DNA of 46,024 nucleotides from an uncultured Muribaculaceae bacterium (GCA_944321875.1 CALUMX010000026.1:1-46024); one strand, 5' to 3'; counted from the first letter of the stretch, positions 24,617 to 33,798 are shown. Made by a program: numbers and translations. Notes: generated by a model from the sequence alone, not told the origin.

Positions 24617-27574
24617 TTATTTTTGAGGTTTAGCAATGATTCCCAGACCCGTGCGGCCGTTGATGCCGATGGTCAGCGGTGAGTCGAAGCGTACGATTCT
24701 CAGCCGTTCCGACTCGTAGATGGCCGGCATGCGGTCGAGGTAGTCGAAATCGCAGACTTCTCCGCGCTTGGGGTCGACCGTGAAATAGCCGACGCCGAAC
24801 GAAGTCAGGTTCTGGAAGAAGTGAGTGCCCTGGCTCGGCTCGATGCGGTAGTTGGGCAGCGAGGTCTCTGCGATGACACGGGCGGCGGAAATGTGCGGCC
24901 ATTTGACCGGCACACCCAATGCAGGGTCGCTTGAGCCCCACCGGCCGGGACCGATGAGCAGGTAGGAATCACCGCGGTCAAGGTATTCCTTGTTGATTTT
25001 CTCGATTTCGCGTGCCACCAGCGGATTGTTGAGCTGCGAGAAGTTCTGCGGCTTGACGTAAATCACGTCGGTGACGTTGTCGGTGATGCCGTGTCCGAGC
25101 GTGGAATGGCTCTTCAGCAGCAACTGGTCGTCGGGCAACTCCATGATGCGCTCGTCGAGCATTTCCTTGCGGTCGACAATCGGACGAATCTGCAGCCAGT
25201 AGACGGAGCCTTTCATCTCTCCGTTCTTGTCGATGCAGCCTGCAAACTCGATTTCAACCGGTCTGCGCATTTCCTTCGCTCCCTGCGTGAGCATGAAATC
25301 CACGATTTCAGCAAGCGGGAATACGTTATGCTTCAGAACGTTGGCAAACGTAACAACACGGCGTCCCATTCCGAAGTCGCCGTCGCGCAGAATCTGGTCG
25401 CCGGCATCGTAGGTGGAGACCATATATTTCAGAGAGCCGTCCTTAGCGGCATCCTGTATGCGGATTTTGCGAATGTTGAAGGCATCGTTCACCTTGAAAT
25501 CCTCCGTCACGTTGCAGAGGTCGAGCGCATAGAGCTGCGTCTGAGTGTCGCGCAGCGCGAGGTCGAGCGTGCTCGTCTGCAGCACCTTGTCGGGATGACG
25601 GGGCGAGAAGCGGAGAGCCAGTCCGCCGTCGACGATATACTTGCCGAGGCCTACTGCGATTTCCGCAACACCGTCTTCCGGCTGCTCATCGTTGATGGGG
25701 TAGTAGTTGAGCGAGCGGCCGACACCGGAGAACGACGGGAAATAAACGTCGCCATGCACGTTGCCGACTACCTCCTGGATGATGATGGCCATCTTTTCCT
25801 GGTCGATGAGGTTGCTCGTTGCCGTCATGTAGGCCTTGCTGTCGGCGAAGAATACCGACGCATAGACACTCTTGATGGCGTTGCTGAGAAGCTCGTACAT
25901 GCCGTCCTTGTTCTGAAGGTTCGGAATCATGTAGGTGGAATAGATGCCGGCAAACGGCTGGTAGTGGGAGTCCTCCAGCAGACTCGAGCTGCGGATGGAC
26001 AGCGGCTTGTTGATTACCTCAAACAGCGCGTACATGTCGTCCTTCAGCGACTCAGGCAATGATGCCTTGAGGAAGTGGCGGAGTATCTCCTCGTCGGGAA
26101 TGTCGGAAAGCGCAATCGGGTAGAGGTTGTTGGTCTCCATAAACTCGTCGAAGATGTCGGTACAGAGCACCACCGTGCGCGGAATCGACACCGTCACGCC
26201 GTCAAAGTTGTCGCATATCGGATTTTTCTTGATAATGGAGTCGATGAATGCCAGACCTCTGCCTTTGCCTCCGAGCGAGCCTTCGCCGATGCGGGCAAAG
26301 TTGGAGTAGTAGTCGAAGCGTTTCTTCTTGAAGATGGCCACGACACCTTTGTTCTTCATCTTACGGTACTTGACAATTAAGTCGAAGAAGAACTGCTTGA
26401 CTTCCTGCGCTTTCGTGATGTCGCGGAAGCGGTGGGCCTTGATGACCTCGGCGATGGGGAACATGGCGCGCGAGTAGAGCCAGCGCGAGATGTCGTTGCG
26501 TGAGGCATGGTAGAGCAGCGACTCGGAAGGAATGTTGAACAGGTTGTCCTGCAGCTCCTTCAGGTCGTTGATGCGCATCACTTCCTCGCCTGTTTCCGGG
26601 TTGCGGATGACAAAGGCTCCAAAGCCGAAATTGTCGGAAATCACCTTGCCCAGGTCGACAGGGAATTTCTTGGAATTCTTGTCGATGAACGAGACGCCCA
26701 GTTCGTGCGCCCGCTCACGGTTGGCGATTTCTGATGACTCAAGGATGATAGGCACGTAGGGGTCAAGGCTCTTGATTTCCTTTGTGAGCCGGATGCCTGC
26801 CAACTGGTCCTTGACACCGTTGCGGCTGAACGACACATCGGAAATGATGCCGAGAATATTATCGTGATATTTGTTGTAAAGCTCCATTGCCTCCTCGTAG
26901 GTACGGGCAAGAATTACCTTTGGACGTCCGCGCATACGGAGCATCTGCTCGTGGGCGTTGAGCGCCTCGGTGGCGAAAATCAACGACTGCTTGAGCAGGA
27001 ACTTATAGAGGTGGGGCAATACTGACGAGTAGAAACGGATGGAGTCCTCGACGAGGATGATTGTCTGCAGGCCGACATCGAGAATATCGTTGTCGCTGTT
27101 CATCTTGTCCTCCATCAGCTTGATGATGGCCAGCAGCAGGTCCATGTTGCCCAGCCAGCTGAACACATAGTCGACGCCTGTGAAGTCCTCGTTGGCCAGA
27201 CGGCGTGAAACCTCGCGCGAGAACGGAGTCAGCACGATGATAGGTATCTGCGGATAGAGTTCCTTCATGTTGCGGGCCTCGCGGAAGGTCAGGCCTATGT
27301 CGACGCCCGGCATGGCGATAATCATGTCGAACTGCTTGACGGCAAGTGTCTCGTAGGCTTCCTCGTAGCTGCTGATAAGCGTGACACGGGGCGGAGAGCT
27401 CAGATTGAGCGAAGTGTATTCGAAATAGAGCTGCTCCTCGATGCGGCCGTCTTCCTCAAGCATGAACGCGTCGTAGGGCGACGCGATGAGCAATACGTTA
27501 TAGATGCGGCGCTGCATCAGGTCTTGAAATGCGGTGTCGCGCATGTATAGCTGACTTAGTTTGTTCTCGTTCAT
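24617..27574 (-). CDS. Two-receiver protein with a PEP/pyruvate-binding (PPDK_N) ATP-grasp domain
   Basis: A 985-residue cytoplasmic protein commonly labelled phosphoenolpyruvate synthase. Two receiver-like domains come first. In receiver 1 (about 24-160) the phospho-acceptor position is Met88 in DMIIAMPG, so it is degenerate. Receiver 2 (about 170-305) keeps Glu176-Asp177 and the acceptor Asp246 in IISDVSF. A linker leads to a PPDK_N domain from about residue 430: GGKGRGLAFI, then LSIRSSSLLED with Arg528, a VYASVFF stretch, and the closing VYWLQIRPI. The phosphohistidine swivel domain (a TSHGG-type motif) and the PEP-binding barrel of true PEP synthase are absent; instead about 180 residues with LLIGPGRWGSSDP and SQGTHFFQN follow. 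So it can bind ATP but cannot run the PEP synthase cycle alone. ATG 27574 was chosen over an upstream start at 27628, whose added residues are non-conserved-looking. Confidence 0.85.
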   Translation of the reverse strand: MNENKLSQLYMRDTAFQDLMQRRIYNVLLIASPYDAFMLEEDGRIEEQLYFEYTSLNLSSPPRVTLISSYEEAYETLAVKQFDMIIAMPGVDIGLTFREARNMKELYPQIPIIVLTPFSREVSRRLANEDFTGVDYVFSWLGNMDLLLAIIKLMEDKMNSDNDILDVGLQTIILVEDSIRFYSSVLPHLYKFLLKQSLIFATEALNAHEQMLRMRGRPKVILARTYEEAMELYNKYHDNILGIISDVSFSRNGVKDQLAGIRLTKEIKSLDPYVPIILESSEIANRERAHELGVSFIDKNSKKFPVDLGKVISDNFGFGAFVIRNPETGEEVMRINDLKELQDNLFNIPSESLLYHASRNDISRWLYSRAMFPIAEVIKAHRFRDITKAQEVKQFFFDLIVKYRKMKNKGVVAIFKKKRFDYYSNFARIGEGSLGGKGRGLAFIDSIIKKNPICDNFDGVTVSIPRTVVLCTDIFDEFMETNNLYPIALSDIPDEEILRHFLKASLPESLKDDMYALFEVINKPLSIRSSSLLEDSHYQPFAGIYSTYMIPNLQNKDGMYELLSNAIKSVYASVFFADSKAYMTATSNLIDQEKMAIIIQEVVGNVHGDVYFPSFSGVGRSLNYYPINDEQPEDGVAEIAVGLGKYIVDGGLALRFSPRHPDKVLQTSTLDLALRDTQTQLYALDLCNVTEDFKVNDAFNIRKIRIQDAAKDGSLKYMVSTYDAGDQILRDGDFGMGRRVVTFANVLKHNVFPLAEIVDFMLTQGAKEMRRPVEIEFAGCIDKNGEMKGSVYWLQIRPIVDRKEMLDERIMELPDDQLLLKSHSTLGHGITDNVTDVIYVKPQNFSQLNNPLVAREIEKINKEYLDRGDSYLLIGPGRWGSSDPALGVPVKWPHISAARVIAETSLPNYRIEPSQGTHFFQNLTSFGVGYFTVDPKRGEVCDFDYLDRMPAIYESERLRIVRFDSPLTIGINGRTGLGIIAKPQK

Positions 27575-27665
27575 TTCGCGGAGATTTTGGAAACAGTGAT
27601 ACGGAAGGCCGGCCACAGCGACAAACAAAAAACCCTGTTTTCGGGTATGGCTATGCCGAGCCGTC

Positions 27666-27688
27666 TCCTATCTTATGCAAAGATAGGA
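27666..27688. promoter_or_regulatory. 9-bp palindrome over the -7 box of the PPDK_N operon
   Basis: TCCTATCTT (27666-27674) and AAGATAGGA (27680-27688) are perfect inverted copies around a 5-bp centre. They cover the -7 box and the expected start of transcription. This could be an operator, or a hairpin at the 5' end of the transcript. Confidence 0.55.
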
Positions 27689-27708
27689 AAAATCGAGAGC
27701 AGGGGAAA
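27678..27708 (-). promoter_or_regulatory. Promoter of the PPDK_N/coiled-coil/YbaN operon
   Basis: On the minus strand TTTC (27708-27705), 19 bp, TATCTTTG (27685-27678), a full -7 match. The leader is about 100 nt. Confidence 0.72.
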
Positions 27709-27898
27709 ATATGCAGGGCGTTTTTATGATTTTATTTCAAGAGGAAGTTTGAGAAGTTTCCAAATTTTCAAGGAAACTTGTTTTTGAGTCTCCAAGAAAG
27801 GGGTAAAGTTGATAAAATCTCATCAATTCTGAACAGTTGTTATTGCAAAGCTCCGCGGATTTGCTTATTTTGCAACCGCAAAAAAACTTAATTCTTAT

Positions 27899-30055
27899 AT
27901 GAAAAACCTATATTCCGACTTTTCCAGAAAAATACATGTGTCGTTTAAGAAAATCAGGGGACTTTATATTTTACCTTGCCTGCTGGCAGGAGTAGTGGTT
28001 TCATGTCTTGCTTCCGGCTGCTCGAAACAGGAGGAAACCGACGCGGAGGTGTGGCGGTTGCTGCTGGCTTGTGATACTTACTACAACAACTCCGACACGA
28101 CCGACCGGTGGAAGGCTGCGCTCGACAAGCTTGCGCTGCTTCTTGACGGAAGCCGTGACAACCGGGCTTTGGGGGAATATTACTATCAGAAATCGTGCTA
28201 TGCGGTATCGTGTACGCCGGGCGACAGCGTGGAGGCCTACCTCCGCAAGGCGCGTGAATATTATCTGCTGACCGACGACAAAAAGGGAACAGGCAAGGTG
28301 TTTCTTGTCAGTACGCAGTATGCCAACGCCATGCAGCAACATGACTTGGCTTTGCGCTATGTAAAGGAGGCTTTGCCTCTTGTGACGGACTATGATTCGC
28401 TGCGTGGCGAGCTGCTTGCGGAAGAAGTGGCGGCTTACGTGATGTCGGGTGCCATGCAGTCGGCCATCAACAGTAAGGATGAGGTGTTGCCTTTGTTGAA
28501 AAAGGCGAAAGACACGTTGGCCTATCTAATCGTGAGCGGCAATCTCGGCGTTGCCTACCGCCGGTTGGAAATGAACGATTCTGCCATGGCCTGCTACAAC
28601 GAGGCTCTGCAGTTGGCATTGCCTTTCGGCGACCACTCGACGACAGCCTATCTTTATAACAATCTTTCGGTGCTTTATTGCGAGAACAAGCGTTTTGAGG
28701 AGGCATTGGACTTTGCCGGAAGAGCGGAGGAATACGGTACGAAAGCGGGTGACGATGTGGAGCGTCTTTCGGCCGTTGCCAACAAGGCGGCCGCCCTTGT
28801 CGGAATGGCGAGAGAGGCGGAGGCTGTCAGCATGCTGAAGAAGGCATATCCTGCCGTGCGTGAAACGGGCCATGCTCCCATGTTGTTGAAATATGTCTGC
28901 TACATCATTGATTACTCATTGAAAATAGGACAGGAGGACTCCGTTGATTTTTATTATCGGGAGGGTAAGACCGTTGCGGAGCAGCTGCCGGAGAATGCGA
29001 CGGGAGTAATCGGTCTGCGCATATCGGAAATCAATTACCTGATGTACAAGCATGACTACCGGACAGCGTTGCAGTATCTGGAAGCGCTGCCGGCAGATGC
29101 CGCTAACCGTGCCATGCCGGAATATAAGCGACTCTCGGAAATGGCCGAGTGCCACATGCGGATGGGTAACTTTGAGAAGGCCTATGCACTGCTCGGCCGC
29201 TCGGCCGCCCTGGCCGACAGCGTACGCAACGATGCGGCGGAGAAGCAGATGTCGGAGTTTACGGTGCGCTATCAGACGAAAGAGAGGGAATTGGAAATAT
29301 TGCGTCTGAAGGAGGAAAAGGCTACGCACGACGCGATGATTGCCCGTCTGGTGGGCATATTGGTAGCGCTGATTCTGGTGTTGGCCATCGTTATCGTGTT
29401 GCTGCTCTACCATCGCAAGGTTACGTTGCAGAAGAAGGAAATTGTCCGCGCTCAGAACTACATCGCCGGAATGGAGAGTGAGCGTGCCCGTTTTGCCCGG
29501 GAGCTGCATGACGGCGCTTGCAATGACTTGCTTGCCATCGGAATGGAACTGGGCGCAAAGGATATGGAGCCAACGGTGGTGGCGTCGCGTGTCCGCGAAC
29601 TGCGCACTTCGCTGCGGCGCATCTCCCACGAGTTGATGCCGCCTTCATTCCGTCTTGCCGCCTTGAATGAGATATTGGAGGACTATCTGTCGCATCTGAC
29701 GCTGCCGTCCGGCTTGGAAATGAGCTTCCGTTGCGAGGGCGAAGGCTGGCAGGATGTGCGCAGTGAGGTGGCCTATGAGCTTTACCGCATCGTGCAGGAG
29801 GCTGTCGGCAATGTGGTGAAGCATGCCAACGCTACCCGTGCGGAAGTCCGTCTTCAGAAATCGGAAGGAAAACTTGTGCTCGATGTGTCAGACAACGGTC
29901 GGGTAGAGCAGAAGGAAAAAGCCGGCGGTATCGGAATGCGCACCATCAATGAGCGTGTGATGAGCATCGGTGGAGAATGGAGATTTGATGCGGGTTCTGA
30001 GGGGGCGCAGCTTCACGTCGAGGTGAGCGATTTCCTGGAAAAAGTTGACAGATAG
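27899..30055 (+). CDS. TPR-containing sensor histidine kinase (NarX/LytS-like HisKA_3)
   Basis: A 718-residue kinase. It has a long N-terminal signal region with a lipobox-like LASGC ending at Cys41, then about 400 residues of tetratricopeptide-like helical repeats (for example LIVSGNLGVAYRRLEMNDSAMACYNEAL), a coiled stretch, and a membrane helix at about 483-504. A HisKA_3 dimerisation domain follows with the phospho-acceptor His537 in FARELHDG, then a HATPase domain with an N box near VGNVVKHANA and GGIGMRTINERV at the end. The TPR part should sit outside the inner membrane and act as the sensor. A response regulator gene follows about 100 bp downstream and is the obvious partner. Lipidation and a later membrane helix in one protein would be unusual, so the cysteine may not be modified. 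Confidence 0.93.
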   Translation: MKNLYSDFSRKIHVSFKKIRGLYILPCLLAGVVVSCLASGCSKQEETDAEVWRLLLACDTYYNNSDTTDRWKAALDKLALLLDGSRDNRALGEYYYQKSCYAVSCTPGDSVEAYLRKAREYYLLTDDKKGTGKVFLVSTQYANAMQQHDLALRYVKEALPLVTDYDSLRGELLAEEVAAYVMSGAMQSAINSKDEVLPLLKKAKDTLAYLIVSGNLGVAYRRLEMNDSAMACYNEALQLALPFGDHSTTAYLYNNLSVLYCENKRFEEALDFAGRAEEYGTKAGDDVERLSAVANKAAALVGMAREAEAVSMLKKAYPAVRETGHAPMLLKYVCYIIDYSLKIGQEDSVDFYYREGKTVAEQLPENATGVIGLRISEINYLMYKHDYRTALQYLEALPADAANRAMPEYKRLSEMAECHMRMGNFEKAYALLGRSAALADSVRNDAAEKQMSEFTVRYQTKERELEILRLKEEKATHDAMIARLVGILVALILVLAIVIVLLLYHRKVTLQKKEIVRAQNYIAGMESERARFARELHDGACNDLLAIGMELGAKDMEPTVVASRVRELRTSLRRISHELMPPSFRLAALNEILEDYLSHLTLPSGLEMSFRCEGEGWQDVRSEVAYELYRIVQEAVGNVVKHANATRAEVRLQKSEGKLVLDVSDNGRVEQKEKAGGIGMRTINERVMSIGGEWRFDAGSEGAQLHVEVSDFLEKVDR

Positions 30056-30071
30056 CTACGGCAATCCGTAG
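30056..30071. promoter_or_regulatory. CTAC-N8-GTAG palindrome, copy 1
   Basis: CTACGGCAATCCGTAG: perfect 6-bp arms around CAAT. It starts at the base after the kinase stop codon and lies upstream of the response regulator promoter. It is the most symmetrical of three copies. Confidence 0.65.
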
Positions 30072-30081
30072 TTTTGCCCTT

Positions 30082-30112
30082 GTTGGAAATAAATTGTGCG
30101 TTCGTTTCTTTG
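30082..30112 (+). promoter_or_regulatory. Possible promoter of the response regulator gene
   Basis: GTTG (30082-30085), 19 bp, TTTCTTTG (30105-30112), each one base off consensus. The palindrome at 30056 is centred 19 bp upstream of the -33 box, where an activator could act. Confidence 0.5.
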
Positions 30113-30156
30113 AGAATATTCTGCCTGCGACTTAATTTAGAGCATAATTTGAGAAA

Positions 30157-30798
30157 TTGATGAATAATCATCCTGTAAAAATACTTATTGTTGATGACCA
30201 TCCGATTGTGTTGGCCGGAGTATGCGCGCTATTATCGGAGGATTATCCCGAAGCTTGCATTGAGACGGCTTCCGGCGGAGAAGAGGCACTCGAAAAGGCC
30301 CGAAACGGAGTTTATGACGTATTTATTCTTGATGTGGAACTGTCGGACATGACAGGAATTGATTTAATAAGGATGCTGCGATGCCGGTATGAGGACGCAT
30401 CCTTTGTTTTCCATACAATGCATGAGGAAATGTGGGTGGTCAAGCGGCTAATGGCGAGCGGAGCAGATGCGATAGTGTTTAAGTCAGATGACGTAGGGGA
30501 ACTCCGCTGTGCCGTTGGCAAGGTACTCGACGGTGAGAGTTACTACAGCCGGCGCTTTGAGGAGTACTGTACCCGCTATGAGCAGGAAGTGCTGCCGTCG
30601 GCGCGTGAGCTGGAGATTCTGCGCATGCTGGCTTCCGGCGCCAATTCCAAAGAAATTGCCGACCGCATCTTTTTGTCGGTCAACACCGTTGAGTTTCATC
30701 GCAAACGGCTTTTCCGCCGCTTGGGCGTGAGCAATATGGCAGAGTTGATGGTTGAGGCCATGAACCGTGGCCTTCTTTTGCTTGAAAACAAGTGCTGA
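30157..30798 (+). CDS. NarL/LuxR-family response regulator
   Basis: A 213-residue two-domain regulator. The receiver domain (about 6-122) has Asp12-Asp13 in IVDDHPIV, phospho-acceptor Asp58 in FILDVELSDMTG, and a conserved Lys in VFKSDD. The LuxR-type helix-turn-helix (about 147-205) contains ARELEILRMLASG, SKEIADRIFLSVNTVEFH and LFRRLGVSN. It is the partner of the upstream TPR kinase, with the same orientation and a 101-bp gap. Proteins of this class bind inverted repeats as dimers, and a palindrome occurs ahead of this gene and ahead of the next two, so autoregulation and control of the downstream genes is likely but unproven. Confidence 0.95.
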   Translation: MMNNHPVKILIVDDHPIVLAGVCALLSEDYPEACIETASGGEEALEKARNGVYDVFILDVELSDMTGIDLIRMLRCRYEDASFVFHTMHEEMWVVKRLMASGADAIVFKSDDVGELRCAVGKVLDGESYYSRRFEEYCTRYEQEVLPSARELEILRMLASGANSKEIADRIFLSVNTVEFHRKRLFRRLGVSNMAELMVEAMNRGLLLLENKC

Positions 30799-30800
30799 AC

Positions 30801-30816
30801 CTACGGAATCGGGTAG
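30801..30816. promoter_or_regulatory. CTAC-N8-GTAG palindrome, copy 2
   Basis: CTACGGAATCGGGTAG, same outer arms and same length as copy 1, with the GG(C/A)A core start kept. It starts 3 bp after the response regulator stop, upstream of the C10 peptidase gene. Confidence 0.6.
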
Positions 30817-30870
30817 AAAAAGACCTGTCGCAGCGTTTTTCGGCAGAATAATGCCTGAGGATTATCCGGC

Positions 30871-30902
30871 TTTGTATATATTAGCGCGGAGATGTAATTG
30901 GA
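30871..30902 (+). promoter_or_regulatory. Possible promoter of the C10 peptidase gene
   Basis: TTTG (30871-30874), 20 bp, TAATTGGA (30895-30902). The -33 box is perfect but the -7 box keeps only TA and one T-rich step, which would suit a promoter that needs an activator. Confidence 0.4.
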
Positions 30903-30923
30903 ATATAACAAAATAAGATAAGC

Positions 30924-33722
30924 ATGAAGAAAAATTACGTGTTGTTAATGACGCTCTTCGCATCGTCGGTGACAGCTTCGGCGGCCGTTGACTATGCGGA
31001 GCTGGCAGAGCAGAAAGCCATTGAGTTTCTGCAGGACAAAGCGGGGATGATGCCTCAGAAGAGAGCCATGAGCGCAGCCCGCCTGGGGTCGGACATGGAA
31101 ATCAAGTCGGTATCGGCGAGCAAGGACGCTGAATTCTATTCGTTCAACGGCCGTATGGGCGGTAATGACTGTTTCGTACTGATGACGCCGTCGTCGGATG
31201 AGGATATGCAGGTGATTGGCTATTCTACCGACGGTAATTTCTCGTTTGAGAGTGTGCCTGATGCGATGAAGGCATGGATGCAGGCCTATCGGAACGTGAT
31301 GGAACAGGGCAAGGAACGCATCAACCATTATCCTGACCTGCCTACGATAGAACCGATTGCGCCATTCGTTACGACAAAATGGGGACAAGGCGAACCGTTC
31401 AACAAAATGTGTCCGATGGATGGTACGACGCTGTTGCTCACCGGCTGTACGGCGACGGCGATGGCTCAGGTGCTGAATTACTACAAGTCGGACGTAAAGG
31501 GAGAGGGACTGATTGAGTATGTGCAGCACGATTTGGAGCTGAGTGTCGACTTTTCCAAAGTGAGCTACGAATGGGACAAGATGCTCGATGTCTATGAGGA
31601 AGGCAATTATACAGACGAGCAGGCCGACGCTGTGGCCCGTCTGATGCTGGATGCAGGTGTGGCTGCAAGGGCGACTTACAAGCTGTCAGCTACGAGTGCT
31701 GGTGCTCCCCGCGAGGGAATGTCACGGCAGTACAAATACAACGTGGAGCATTATTACCGTAATTGGATTCCGACGAAGCAGTGGATACAAATCATCCATG
31801 AGGAACTGCAGGCAAAACGTCCGATTCTGTATGGCGGCTCGACGTCCGGTTCCGGTCACCTGTTCGTGGTGGATGGTATCGACGACGAGAATCACATGCA
31901 CGTAAACTGGGGTTGGGCCGGACTGGATGACGGTTATTACGACATTACGTTCTGTCACGCACCCTCACAGAGCGACCCTTACATTCGCAATCAGAAGATG
32001 CTGGCCAACCTTTCTCCACGCTCGGAGTCGGAACCGGTGGAGGGTATTGTGGTGGATGCCGGATATACGCAGTATCAGGGTGACTACAACAATAACAAAT
32101 GGATGGAACTGGTAGGCGCGTCGCTTAACCGAAATGACAGTCAGGTCGTTGAGGTTGCCATGTGTCTGACGCAGGATGGGGAGATAAAGACGTCTACCGA
32201 TTTTAAAGAACAGAGCCTTAGTTCTTCCGGCTATAACACAATTACGTTCAAGGGTTTCAACTCAGTGCCGGCCGACGGTGTGTACCTTATGGAAGCATAC
32301 TATAAGGACGAGAATGGAGAACTGAAAAAAGTCAAAATGCCGGAATCCGGAGCCGCTACCGTAACCTATACCAACGGAAAGATGGAGGTGAAGAATCCGT
32401 ACGAATACATTGTGTTGAAGAATCTACAACTGCTTGATGTTGAGCCACGAAGCGAGCTGATTGCAAAATGTCCGATGTATCTCCGTCTTCAGACCTATAT
32501 CGACTACGACGGAACCGTGTCAGGCGGTGGTATCTACGGCATCAACCAGGGACGGATAAAATTGAAGTTTATCCATCAGGAAACGGGTGACGAATATGTG
32601 ACGACCCGGTATATTGATTTGGACAATCTCTACGGTCAGGTGCTGGAAGTGAAGGATGTGAATGTCACTCCTATCAACTCTGACAATGGCTTCAAAATGC
32701 CGGCCGGCCGCTATAAGGTGGTGCTGGATGACCCGGAAATGACTGTAGTGAAAGATATCTACGTGGAATTGCAGCCGGAGAAGAATTATGTTGTCATGGA
32801 TGGAAATGAGAAGGTTATTTCTCCCGACAGGCCTTATTTCAGTCAGTCAGAACGAAATCGTTTCTATTATTTTCATCAAAAAGCCAACGGTTACAGAGGC
32901 CGGGAGACGCATTCCATTTATGCGCGTCCTGTGGGCGGAACGGAGGAAGATGAGGTGCTGCTCTGGACAAGTGTCAGCCCTGAGAATAGTTTTATCCAGT
33001 CTGATTTGACGGACGACAAATGCTATTTCTATCCGTTGGAAGGTGACTATGAACTATATATCCGCTACATGACGCCAGAGGGAGAGCGTACCGTGCTGAA
33101 TCCGGACTATCAGCCTACGGTTGTGCATATTCTGAAAGATGAGTCCTTTGAATTCCCGAAAGTGTACAACACGGACGAGTACACACACCGTGATGTCAAA
33201 GTGGGCGAGGAGCAGATGCTTGAAATCCGTATGAAGACGGATGAGTGGCGAAAGATGACTTTCCTGGCATATATCTACGACAAGGAGCACACGGAGATGC
33301 ATGAGGTAGTGGTCGACGACGTACAGTTTGAGGAAGGCAAAGAACAGGCGGTGAAGATTCCTGTCTTGCTGGAAAAAGAAGGTGAATACGAGATGTATCT
33401 CTATGTGCGTACCATTACGGACCGAAAGACTATGGTGACCGACGGCAACAACCGTCAGATGGTCTACAGGCTGACGGTGGGACAATCCGGAGTCGACACT
33501 CCGCAGGCGGGCAGTCTGAATGTATATCCGAATCCGGTGGATGACGTTGTGACGGTTGAAAATGCCGAGGATGGTCTGGTTAGCGTGTTTGACTTCATGG
33601 GCCGTAAGGTGGCTTCAGGCATGGCTGAGAATGGTAAGGCCGAGATACGGGTATCGGGACTGGCTTCCGGCATTTATGTCGTACGTGCCGGTAATGCGAC
33701 GACCAAGCTGATTAAGCGATAA
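30924..33722 (+). CDS. C10-family (streptopain-like) cysteine peptidase with T9SS sorting domain
   Basis: A 932-residue secreted peptidase. The signal peptide (about 1-20) is followed by a Spi-type propeptide (about 21-120) that inhibits the zymogen. The papain-like C10 catalytic domain has the nucleophile Cys175 in TGCTATAMAQ, the general-base His312 in SGHLFVVDG, and the NWGWAG motif near 331. About 500 residues of beta-sandwich modules follow. The last 70 residues are a type IX secretion sorting domain (VYPNPV, then GRKVASG, ASGIYVVRAG and a basic end), so it is exported through the outer membrane and probably anchored to the surface. Relatives include Streptococcus SpeB and Porphyromonas PrtT. 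It follows a two-component system and a shared palindrome, and ends at a strong terminator. Confidence 0.93.
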   Translation: MKKNYVLLMTLFASSVTASAAVDYAELAEQKAIEFLQDKAGMMPQKRAMSAARLGSDMEIKSVSASKDAEFYSFNGRMGGNDCFVLMTPSSDEDMQVIGYSTDGNFSFESVPDAMKAWMQAYRNVMEQGKERINHYPDLPTIEPIAPFVTTKWGQGEPFNKMCPMDGTTLLLTGCTATAMAQVLNYYKSDVKGEGLIEYVQHDLELSVDFSKVSYEWDKMLDVYEEGNYTDEQADAVARLMLDAGVAARATYKLSATSAGAPREGMSRQYKYNVEHYYRNWIPTKQWIQIIHEELQAKRPILYGGSTSGSGHLFVVDGIDDENHMHVNWGWAGLDDGYYDITFCHAPSQSDPYIRNQKMLANLSPRSESEPVEGIVVDAGYTQYQGDYNNNKWMELVGASLNRNDSQVVEVAMCLTQDGEIKTSTDFKEQSLSSSGYNTITFKGFNSVPADGVYLMEAYYKDENGELKKVKMPESGAATVTYTNGKMEVKNPYEYIVLKNLQLLDVEPRSELIAKCPMYLRLQTYIDYDGTVSGGGIYGINQGRIKLKFIHQETGDEYVTTRYIDLDNLYGQVLEVKDVNVTPINSDNGFKMPAGRYKVVLDDPEMTVVKDIYVELQPEKNYVVMDGNEKVISPDRPYFSQSERNRFYYFHQKANGYRGRETHSIYARPVGGTEEDEVLLWTSVSPENSFIQSDLTDDKCYFYPLEGDYELYIRYMTPEGERTVLNPDYQPTVVHILKDESFEFPKVYNTDEYTHRDVKVGEEQMLEIRMKTDEWRKMTFLAYIYDKEHTEMHEVVVDDVQFEEGKEQAVKIPVLLEKEGEYEMYLYVRTITDRKTMVTDGNNRQMVYRLTVGQSGVDTPQAGSLNVYPNPVDDVVTVENAEDGLVSVFDFMGRKVASGMAENGKAEIRVSGLASGIYVVRAGNATTKLIKR

Positions 33723-33747
33723 AACGGATAAATCCGAAGAAAAGGAA

Positions 33748-33783
33748 ACCCCGCGACACCAGCGTGCCGCGGGGTTCTTTTTT
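33748..33783 (+). terminator. C10 peptidase terminator
   Basis: AACCCCGCG (33748-33756) pairs with CGCGGGGTT (33769-33777), 9 bp, loop of 12, followed by C and five T. Confidence 0.92.
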
Positions 33784-33798
33784 GACCGGGAAATATGG

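Larger units (their letters stand above)
27575..27898. other. 324-bp divergent gap
   Basis: Left part (27575-27708): leader and promoter of the minus-strand PPDK_N operon. Right part (27709-27898): AT-rich sequence upstream of the histidine kinase with a weak inverted repeat, TTGAT (27809-27813) and ATCAA (about 27822-27826), and an imperfect -7 box near TTATTTTG just before 27883. I see no gene in it. Confidence 0.6.

Noticed and set aside
24617..27574. True phosphoenolpyruvate synthase (ppsA)
   Set aside because: Only the ATP-binding PPDK_N domain is present. The phosphohistidine motif and the PEP-binding barrel needed for the reaction are absent.
27600..27660. Terminator-like CCC/GGG hairpin near 27630-27645
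   Set aside because: The stem is only three base pairs without a T run in the correct place; it lies in the leader of the minus-strand operon.
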